From Climacium dendroides (taxonomy: Eukaryota > Streptophyta > Bryopsida > Hypnales > Climaciaceae), in contig OX467092.1 of NCBI GenBank assembly GCA_950106755.1, forward strand, positions 27,356,582-27,420,581: a stretch of 64,000 bases of DNA. The letters are read 5' to 3'. The position numbers and the translations under genes are program-made. Position 1 is the first letter of the stretch; each line of letters opens with the position of its first letter. Below are positions 55,776 through 64,000 of the stretch, in pieces. The notes beneath the pieces were generated by a model. It was not told the DNA's origin. It did not search any database and saw nothing but the letters and a program-made list of their open reading frames with translations.

Positions 55776-56223
55776 ATATTCATTAAATTGAGAGTATTCC
55801 ACCGAAATGAGAGTTATAGAAGTCTAATTTCATTCGAAAACGGAGAAGAGAATTCCTCAAACAATATTCAAATCATTCAAGAATTAAAATCAGATGAACA
55901 CAAGTAGGAATCAAATATCAGAACCACAAGGTAAATGTTCATATTGACCTTTCACTTGTACACTATGAGTTGTTCCATACATCTCCAACTATGCTTGGGT
56001 AGGGCCAGTGACACTATATTACAGGCAACGAACTATAAAGGCCAGTAATGTAGTTCATTACATTGCACTGTGTACACTATAAAAGCTACGAGTGTGATTC
56101 ACTCGAGCGTTGAGTTCTTTTGTAATATGAACATTGAGCTTTCATGAAGCATGAATGTATGACTCTACACTATGAACAAGTACTATACATGTCATTTACT
56201 CTTGAGCTCCACGATTGCCTTCG
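55776..56223. other. Spacer right of E4
   Basis: No gene or repeat recognised apart from the TATTCATTAAATTGAGAG word noted above. Confidence 0.4.
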
Positions 56224-57650
56224 TCATCTTCGGCTTGTGGTTGTACTTGCTTGTAATCCATGAGCTTGGAAAGCCCTCATACTTCCTTGAACATCCGAGG
56301 AAGGACCCACGTCCTCACCATATAGTTTCCGTTGTGTTGCTCTATTGCAAGGTGAGGACGACATCGGTGTAGCAAAAACATCGTTAGACTTCATGGGCGA
56401 TGGAGAACATGATTTTGGACGATGTGGAGCTGAACCCGGGGGACTATCCACCACCCCATCATCAACGGGCTTTAGGGAGAAGTCCATTGTCACTAGAAGA
56501 AAAACGTGTCTGTTGCAACCCACTGAGATGCGACTATGTGTCCTATACAACTGAAATGCGACTGTAGCCCTCTGTATTTGCACCAAATTTCACGTGTATG
56601 TAGTTGTAGTCGCAAAGTAGTCGGAAAATGAAGAATAGGGTTACGATACTGTAACAGAAGAACTGACATGAGGTGTTATACATCCAGTATTCATTGCAGT
56701 TGTCCATGTGGACAGCTATCCGCGAAGTAGAGTCCACCGTGGAAAAATGCAATCGCTCTGATTACAGGCTGCAATTAAAAACTAGAAGATTGCAACTTAG
56801 AAATGACTCAAATGCAACTAGGAATCAACTATAATGCAACTAGAGCCCGACTACAGTGCAACTAAAAAACGATTCAAATGCAACTAGAGAACAAGTGCAA
56901 TGCAGCTAGAACATGACTGAAAATCGACTCAATTGTCCCATATCGATTGTCAAGAATACCATCAGCTTGAACAGATAAGAATGATAAGTTACAGCATTCT
57001 TGTGTAATGAATTTTGATAGTGAAATTCTAATATTTATATATTTTGTAGATTTTTACACTTTGTAGATTTCTATAATCTACAAGTCTATAAATTATAACC
57101 AAGTCGCAAACTAGTTGCAAACTAGTTGTATGTCAATTGCAAACCAGTTGCACACTAATCGCAAACGAGTTGCACATCAATCGCAAACTAGTTGCACACT
57201 AATTGCAAACCAATTGTATGTCAATCGCAAACGAGTTGCACTCTAGTCGCAAACGAGTTGCACATCAATTGCAAACTAGTTGCACACAAATAAGTGAAAT
57301 AATTTCCACGTAAGCAACCACGTCACAGCAGTTCATCGACGAAGTTCTCCATTGACTATCGAATGACAAACAACCTTGCGACTGCAGTGCAACTCATGTG
57401 ACTTGTCCACTGCGACTGCGGACTCCAAAATATCACCAAGTCGCAAACATCCGATACGACTACAAACCAGTCGCAAACCGCAGTTGCAAAACCTTGTTTT
57501 TTCTTCTAGTGTGTCGAATTTGCAGTGGTAGCCGAACACATGAAGTTTCCTGTACTCAGAATTAGATTCTGCCTTAGTCAAAGAATGAGTCAGCTGATGC
57601 AGTTCACGGAAGACTGGTGTGCCAAACAGGAGAGGACAACGTTCCCAAAT
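56224..57650 (-). pseudogene. Unknown coding exon interrupted by a CACTA element
   Basis: An exon starts at 57650 (after TTTCTTAG) and reads IWERCPLLFGTPVFRELHQL...KLHVFGYHCKFDT up to 57515. The CACTA element and one TGT are then inserted. The same frame resumes at 56490 as MDFSLKPVDDGVVDSPPGSA...SSDVQG and ends at 56224. Removing the element gives about 137 open codons. I do not recognise the protein. Upstream exons may lie right of 57650. It is on the same strand as the FCP1-like gene 0.5 kb away. Confidence 0.5.
56491..57511. mobile_element. Non-autonomous CACTA (En/Spm-type) element, 1,021 bp
   Basis: It begins CACTAGAAGAAAAA and ends TTTTTTCTTCTAGTG, a terminal inverted repeat with the CACTA signature, flanked by the 3-bp duplication TGT (56488-56490, 57512-57514). 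The interior has many short repeats of the TTGCAAACTAGTTGCACA / GTCGCAAAC type, as expected for CACTA subterminal regions. There is no transposase. Confidence 0.9.
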
Positions 57651-58183
57651 TCTAAGAAAAGAAAGAGATTAGAACAATTCAAACAAAAACTGTAACTGTA
57701 ATTACATTTACAAGTAAACTCCAATAACAAATATGCAGTCTAGGAAGTCCTGGCCATTGAATGAGGTCGACCCGACCTAAACTGGAGGAAGAAGAAAATA
57801 TAGAAAGGTATTCATAAAAAAATTATATTATAGAAATTATGTATATCTCTAACTATACATGCGAATGCACGAGCCATTAAGGTCGAGGCGAGCTAAAGTT
57901 CACTAGGAACTCAGAGAACAATCCACATGCCATTCAGGACGACTCTACCTAAACTAAAGCAATAATTAATCTACCCTCTCGTAACGCCGATTAGACGATG
58001 ACACAATCACTGCATCGACGTAGTTGATGAACAGCAATGAAATGCAGTGCGCTATCGGTACGCTGAAGACACTCTGACTACATCCATAAGACTATTGTAC
58101 ATGCCACGATTTCTCTCGTCATACAACATCTTCCGCCCAATTTTCCCCGCACTACTCTTGCGAAATGATTTCAACCCTTCATC
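57651..58183. other. Spacer
   Basis: Probably intron or intergenic sequence. No coding segment recognised. Confidence 0.35.
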
Positions 58184-59128
58184 TCAAGCTACGTGAAGTT
58201 GCCTGACCATGTCCAAATATGAGTCCTTGGGGCCGTTACCCTTGGGAGACCAACTGATGGGGAGAACAACGTTCTCTGACTTGTTCATGAAGTGTTCTAT
58301 AGGACTGTCGTCAACTATGACAATATTCTCTCGAAGAAATTGTCCATTGAAATTATTAAACAAGGTGTTCGCGTCCTTCACGAACAGGTCCTTGGTGGTG
58401 CCTGACTCCCTGAATGTGACTATCCGGCCTTGATCTTCACACTTGAGCGTTGTGCAAGACTCCTGCCCAAGTATAATGCGAGGCTTATCTAGACCGACAA
58501 AAAGATAATCGACGATTTTTTGAACGGTAAACTTCTTCATCGAGCTCCAAATAGAAACGTGTGCTATCAATCCTAGCTCACGAAGAAAATGAGCGCAATT
58601 CGGGCGGACAAAGACAGCCTTCAGTCCCACAATCACAGGAATCGTGGCGGAGTGCGGTTGGTCTGCATTCCTTACATGCACAGCCCACCCCTTGTACTTG
58701 GCGTCTTCACAGACACACAAGACTCCATTCAAGTCCAGGACAACATTCAGCCACTTCTCGGCGACGATCACCCTGGACGTCAATGGGATCTCAACATCCT
58801 TCGATGTATCTCCACGTTTAGATGGAGGAACCGATCCCTGCTATCAAACGGACAAATGTGTAGCCAGTTACTAAGCTGTACTAACACATTTTGAAACTCA
58901 GGGAAAAAGGCAAAATCCAAACGTCGCAGAGTATATATGAATACAGAGGTACCTATTAGCGCAGAGATCAAGGATGCATGGGCACGAGGTTACCTTTTCC
59001 CGCAAAGACAACGTCGGTCCAACAAGGTCTGGCATTTCAATCTCCAGAAGCTGAGCGTCGGGAATAGAGACGTCATCATCTAAGTGCATAGACTCAGATT
59101 CAGATGCACCTCTACTTGTAGCTTCCAT
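58184..59128 (-). CDS. FCP1/NIF-like HAD-family phosphatase-type protein
   Basis: Two exons: ATG 59128 to 58994 (45 codons, GGTAACC donor) and 58837 to 58184 (218 codons, after GATAGCAG), giving 262 residues with no stop. HAD motif I is VVLDLNGVLCVCED, where the usual DxDx(T/V) reads D-L-N-G-V. Then come the motif II-like SIWSSMKKFTVQKIVDYLF and the motif IV acidic pair ENIVIVDDSP. An N-terminal Glu/Asp/Ser-rich tail precedes the domain. 'LDLNG' HAD proteins are a known plant group related to FCP1/TIM50-type enzymes. Activity is uncertain because the second Asp is Asn. An open frame continues upstream to an acceptor at 59226, so further 5' exons may exist. It is the best candidate for an intact gene in the window. 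Confidence 0.65.
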
Positions 59129-59472
59129 ACCGCCACAACCAAATGGTGGACATTGTACATGTTGTATAGGAGCAATAGATTTCGGAAGATCATTCGGTCC
59201 AGTTGAGATAGCGATCAGACGAGGTTCTGCAATTCAGAAAGGGCCAGACAAACAAGACTTAAAATTTTTACTGAAAAATCCGTATAATTGATTAATAAAA
59301 TTCAGTACAAAAAAATCATCATCTTACATGAAGATATGGATAAGCCAAAAAATTGTTTTCTATCAAAAAGTATTGTCTCCCACACTAAGGGTCTCTATCT
59401 AAGTACAACCTATGACACAAATTAGCTCGAGTCGAGCTAATTCTATATAAATGACATCGAGTGATTGTGTGG

Positions 59473-60072
59473 TCAACTTGATGGTGCATCCTGGCCATCC
59501 AATGCATGACTCCGATCATCATCGATGGCGATGGCAGGATCCGCGGGCATCTTCGGGCTAGACTCCAAGGTCTCTGAGGACCTGCCACCATTAAGTGGAA
59601 CTCGTGCCATGTCCTCGTCATCAGGTGGAGGTGTAGGGGTCGAGGGGCACTCCTCAGTAGGAAGAGGAGCTGGAGGATTTGTGGAACCTGTAAGAAAAGT
59701 GAGAGCCACAAAAGGCACCCCAGTCAATCGTGGAGTGGTGGGTAAGCTTGAGGATCCACTCATCGTTGGTCTTGCTGGCACTCCCTACAGCAAAAGCTCT
59801 TGGTCAACCTGAGACGGCTGTACGGATGCTAGACGCATGGCCCCACCAAGACTGTTGATAATGGCCTCCAGTTTGGAGTCGTTCTTTTGTGACATTGCCA
59901 CCATAAATTGTCGCAACTCCGCCATCTCCCTGGCCTGTCTGTCAAACATCATCTAGTCCTGTTCCCGCCTCCTCTTCAGCTCTGCAATTTCTGCATCATA
60001 GTCGGCGGCGGCTTGCGATCTTCCCCTCTTTCGCTTCTCCCTAGAGGCTGGAGACGGCATGGTAGACGGCAT
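59473..60072 (-). pseudogene. Exon of unknown gene: basic, coiled-coil and Pro-rich
   Basis: Reads from ATG 60072: MPSTMPSPASREKRKRGRSQ, then a helical AELKRRREQD (TAG) MMFDRQAREMAELRQFMVAM and a Pro/Ser-rich segment (TNPPAPLPTEECPSTPTPPP) ending DAPSS-stop at 59473. In-frame TAGs lie near 59953 and 59782; the second, in CTTTTGCTGTAG|GGAG, may instead mark an intron end. The basic-helical pattern suggests a nuclear protein. It is not assigned to a family. Confidence 0.35.
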
Positions 60073-60110
60073 TGTAGACAGATCAAGTCGACTCGACCTG
60101 AATATCTTAC

Positions 60111-60390
60111 CATGAATTTCTTCTTATTTGTTGTACTCTCAACGTTTCGCCTGACGTTGGACATTGTCGCTATTGGGGCGGCTTCCTTCAGATTGCGTGG
60201 CCTCCCCATTAGTTCCCACACTTTTCTGGCTCCCAGAATGTTTGTTGACCACGAGGGCTTCTGCACCACGAAGTGGTTGACCCTATTGTAGTACGCCGAT
60301 ATGTCCCGTAGTTCTTGGGCATCGGTGGACCAGACCACGTAGCAATCCCATTGACGAAAGTTCTTGACAATCTCTTGACCTGATCTGCAT
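60111..60390 (-). CDS. Upstream exon of the unknown gene
   Basis: Open segment between an acceptor (TTAACATCAG) at 60390 and a GTAAGA donor after 60111. It includes NFRQWDCYVVWSTDAQELRD, then HFVVQKPSWSTN, ARKVWELMGRPRNLKEAAP and NVRRNVES. The strand, splice signals and protein-like composition suggest it belongs with 59473-60072. The family is not recognised; a transposon origin is possible. Confidence 0.35.
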
Positions 60391-60749
60391 CTGATGTTAA
60401 CAATGATGTTATTTCTTCTCTTACATGTTAGTGCAATTACCTGTTATTTAGTTGAATCTTCATGCACACAATGCTAGTAGGTGTACATTTCAGATCGAAC
60501 TCACCTGAAATGCATGTTAATCTGATCTCAAAATTATCCATGAACTAGCACGGACAGAAGCATCGGTTTGAGAGACGATATGTTTGAACAGGCTTTGTAA
60601 TTCAGGTCGATGCGACCTGAACTGTAGTTTGGTTCATGTGACATTCATTCGTGATACGTTTAAGGATTTAGAATGATACCCGAGTAGTACCAAGCTGATT
60701 CCCGTGAATTTGTGTGGTTGTGGCCGGTCATTTATTACTGTGAGATTAT

Positions 60750-60930
60750 GAATTCTAATTCCTAGACCTGAAGCAAACCCTAGACCCTAAGCAATGGACC
60801 CTAATGAAACCCTAGACCCTAAGCACTGGACCCTAAACAAACCCTAGACCCTAAGCACTAGGCCCTAAACAAATCTTGACCCTAAACAATGAATGCCTAT
60901 TTCTGAACCCTAAACCCTAAACAAAGTCCT
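60750..60930 (+). repeat. Interstitial degenerate telomere-like repeats (CCCTAAA)
   Basis: AACCCTAGACCCTAAGCA and GGACCCTAA-type words recur about every 30 bp, ending in CCCTAAACCCTAAAC. These are variants of the plant telomere unit TTTAGGG. They are short and diverged, so not a chromosome end. Confidence 0.6.
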
Positions 60931-62700
60931 GTGCATTAAAACTCACCTGGGAATTGACAAATGAAGACCTTGAAATGCAATGCAGATGGATTAATCTCCA
61001 AATTCTACAAGATTATCCACATTTTCGACAAATTCAGGAGTTGAAAAATGCCAAAACATCGAAAACAGCAACATCGCAAACCAAAAGACAACCTAAACCA
61101 AAAACCCAAGACTAATTGTGCAAACTTACAACATCTCAAACAAGCATGCTTCCATCTAACAACTCCCAAACCATGAATTCTAACAAAAACCAACAAACCT
61201 CAAGAGAACCAAAAAACGCACGTATGCACACGATACATTCTGCAACTTAAACCCCAATAACACATTCATTGGACATTGCAGCTAGCTTTACAACAATCAC
61301 AAAAATCACTATTCAAAGCACAAATGGTGCAAGAGAATTGAAATTAATACATACCTAAGTTTCTACAAGCAAGCGCTATGCAACTTCACCCGTAGCTGCT
61401 TATTATGGACTCCCTAATGTTGTAACTCCAGTGCTATAATCGTCAATCTACAAGCAAAAACAACCCAAATTTAAAAAACTTACATTGCAAACCAAATTCC
61501 AAGAAACAAACTACAAACACATTCCAAGCAACCAGATTCATTGCAACAATTAAAAAGAAACATCCAATCTGTTGGGAGCAAATACCTACCAACACAATAC
61601 ACAACACAATCGTCACTCAATCAGATCATTCCAACATCAAAAGAAGCAAATTCAAAACTGATTTCGAAACAATGTGATTTCATCCTCAATTTTTGGGAAT
61701 TCAAGACCATTTTTCCACAGAACCCTACATTTGGTACGGCAAGCTTCGAAACAAGGTGCCCAACCAATCTACTTATTATTGCAAGGTATTGCAATTCTCC
61801 AACACTTTCAATCAAGCTCCATTTTCTTAACTTATATACAATATCCACTACTCCAAAATCCATACATCAAATGCGTTCACTCAAACCTCCAATACTTGGG
61901 TTTCAAAGTTCCATTTTCTTAACTCATATATAATCCAGTACTCTCAAAATCCATACATCAAGCGCGTTCAAACGCTCAAACCTCCAACACCGCAGTCTGA
62001 AAGCTCCAACAAATTCATTCAAGCTCCATTTTCTTAACTCATATACAATATCTACTACACCGAAATCCATTCATCAAACACGTTTACTCAAACCTTCAAG
62101 ACTTGCGTCACTAAAAACTCTGCAGTGTTGACCTAGGGAGAAGGGCTCGCCTATGTTGCACCATATGAATCAAACACATTAACATAGAGAACAGAGTTCA
62201 CAAAAGATCAAGTGAGGGTGAGAAGAGCTAATGCCTCAAATCGCAAAGCAATCAGGCATCTAGGTGCCCAAATTATGAAAGACATTTTCATCAGAATACT
62301 AAAATTGATCATGATTCCACGAAATACACAACCAAACAGAATCTCCTCAATCGACAACCCCTACAACTCATTCAAAACCTTCCGTGATAGCCAACAAACC
62401 CTAAACGCCAAAAAATCTTGTAGCGCTGATCTACAGAGAAGGCCTCGCTAATGTTTTGCCGTAGCTCAGTCCTTTTACAAAGCACACCTCAAGGTGAAGG
62501 ATTACAATTACAAAGCACACTTCAACCAACGCATCGAGACCTCAACCTGCGTCGCACCTCAACCTGTGTCGCCCGCTGCTATTGCGTTCGCTGCTGTTGC
62601 GCCCTCAGCGAGCACTCAAGTTCTACCCTAAACCGCTGTGAGTAAGATCCTCCTCCCTTACGAAATAGAAAAACAACAACGACACAAGCAAACATCAACG
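60931..62700. other. Noncoding region with weak tandem repeats
   Basis: No gene recognised. At about 61810-62110 three diverged copies of a ~100-bp unit are seen, with landmarks CCATTTTCTTAACT, AAATCCATACATCAAA and CTCAAACCTCCAA. Confidence 0.45.
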
Positions 62701-62747
62701 ACAGAGGAAAGCAAGAACGACACAGCGCTAAACCCTAACCCGCATCC

Positions 62748-62990
62748 GCCCGAACCAGAGCCCGATACCCTCTGATACCCGCCCACGATACCCTTCTTGT
62801 ACCCGTTGCCCGAACCAGAGTCCGATACCCTCCTATACCCGCCCACGATACCCTTCCTATACCCGTCGCCCGAACGAGAGCCCAATACCCTCCTATACCC
62901 GCGCACGATACCCTTCCTGTACCCGTCGCCCGAACCAGAGCCCGATACCCTTCTATACCTGCCCATGATACCCTTCCTGTACCCACAACG
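62748..62990 (+). repeat. 60-bp tandem repeat, about 4 copies
   Basis: The unit is GCCCGAACCAGAGCCCGATA...CCCGCCCACGATACCCTTCC...GTACCCGTC, in exact 60-bp register from 62748 onward, with decayed continuation (GATACCC words) to about 63170. Translations give Tyr/Pro-rich peptides that are repeat artefacts. Confidence 0.85.
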
Positions 62991-63239
62991 ATACCCGCCC
63001 CTGAACCCTGTTGTACCCGCCACCACGATACCCTCCTGGACCCTCCTGGACCCGCCACGATACCCTCCTGAATCCGGACCAGCCTCGATATGGCCCCAGA
63101 ACATGGAGACCCGCCCCATACCCACCTCATACCCACCTCATACTCGTCTGGTACCCGCCTCATACCCGATACACCTTTTACTGAAAATGGACCATGCCTT
63201 GTACCCTGTCCCCCGGCTTATACCAACCCCTATCATGCA

Positions 63240-64000
63240 TACGTAGAAATTGTATTTTCATACAATGTGATATTACAAAAATAGAGTAGTAGTTTCCTAT
63301 TCATACTACTAAAATCATAGATCCCTCTGTAATATCACAAATGCTACCATTAATACTAGGGGCTCATGCTTGCTATGCTACGCATTCATTGTATCACATA
63401 TTAGTAAAATTTTGATACATTTGAATAGAATTCATGATAATGATTTCAATAAGTCTTTAAAATAATTATTTTATAAAAATATTTGCAATCATGCATACAT
63501 AAAAATCGTATTTTTACACAATGTGATATTATAGAAATAGAATAGCAATTTGCAATCACTTCTATAATATCACCTCGAATATCACTTTTTACAAAGGGTG
63601 ATATTATAAAAATAATATAATTGTTGCAATTCAGGTGATATTAAAGAGGATCCATAGGGTGATATTATAGAGGTAGCAAATCCATTGCTTCTCTTGGCTT
63701 TCACTTCTTTGCATTTCTTTGATTTTGTGCTTTTGTGAGCTTTGAGCTTTCATAATTTCAATTTTCTATTGCTACTACCAAATGATTTGAGAAATTTATT
63801 AGATTGAACCAATTGGATTTCACAACAATTAAATTGTTCACGAAGCATTTGAGGTTTACAAGTTCTTCTTCTAAATTCTTCTATTTGGGTTGCCATTGTT
63901 TGTAACAATTGAGTCCAAACAAATAGTAAAATTTTGACACATTTGTATAGAATGCATAATAATGATTTCAATAAGTCCTTAAAATAATTATTTTAAATAT
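63240..64000. other. AT-rich end region with dispersed short repeats
   Basis: Repeated words are ATACATAAAAATCGTATTTT, CAATGTGATATTA and GTGATATTATAAAA (e.g. 63240-63280, 63495-63530, 63595-63660). TTCAATAAGTC(C/T)TTAAAATAAT occurs near 63450 and again at the window end (about 63968). No gene recognised. Confidence 0.5.

Noticed and set aside
60750..60930. Chromosome end
   Set aside because: The CCCTAAA-type units are few, degenerate and flanked on both sides by ordinary sequence.
62658..63246. ORFs on both strands with Tyr/Pro or Gly/Tyr repeats
   Set aside because: They derive from the 60-bp tandem repeat and are open on both strands at once.

Overview
The window is a gene-poor, transposon-rich stretch of a plant nuclear genome, most likely a seedless land plant such as a bryophyte. 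The evidence is GT-AG introns, degraded PPR repeats of the land-plant organellar type, a plant-style HAD/FCP1 gene, a CACTA element, MULE-like transposases, Arabidopsis-type telomere-like motifs, and nonsense mutations that look like CAG>TAG and TGG>TAG/TGA deamination. The species cannot be named from the sequence. No rRNA, tRNA or CRISPR was recognised.

Most of the window is nested mobile DNA. (1) A family of roughly 3.4-3.7 kb TG...CA elements carries a decayed Gag-like or 'plant transposon protein'-like ORF: E0 (1-3385), E5 (5338-12396, with E1 at 7840-11521 inside it), E2 (36603-40299), E3 (minus, split between 13157-13214 and 48900-52334) and E4 (minus, 52518-~55775). E1 and E2 have perfect 5-bp target duplications but no internal terminal direct repeats, so they look like ORF-bearing solo LTRs. 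(2) E3 is split by a large DNA transposon, the OUTER element (about 13215-48899). Its transposase gene is split by a second member of the same family, the INNER element (16656-32432), flanked by a perfect 9-bp duplication CGGGAGAAA. After subtracting later insertions both are about 16 kb.

INNER and OUTER share one architecture: imperfect terminal inverted repeats (CAG/CA..GG..GCTaG) followed by GAGC-rich subterminal repeats; a MULE-like DDE transposase with a C-terminal SWIM zinc finger on the minus strand (copy A 17156-21037; copy B 35191-15602); a palindrome-bearing tandem array (139-bp units in INNER, 180-bp units in OUTER); and a divergently oriented ten-exon gene on the plus strand (27151-31480; 41689-46160). 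That gene encodes about 1,075-1,090 residues with a ParB-like N-terminal domain and a C-terminal beta-class amino-methyltransferase-like domain. In both copies the catalytic DPPY position reads DIPEG or DVPEG. I know of no described plant transposon with this gene pair, and it is the main discovery candidate. All four genes carry nonsense or frameshift lesions, so these are decaying copies.

The right-hand 8 kb holds a CACTA element (56491-57511) inserted in a coding exon, a two-exon FCP1-like HAD gene (59128-58184, minus), exons of an unrecognised gene (59.5-60.4 kb), telomere-like repeats and several minisatellites. The left-hand spacer regions (3386-5337, 12397-13156) are AT-rich with diverged tandem repeats.
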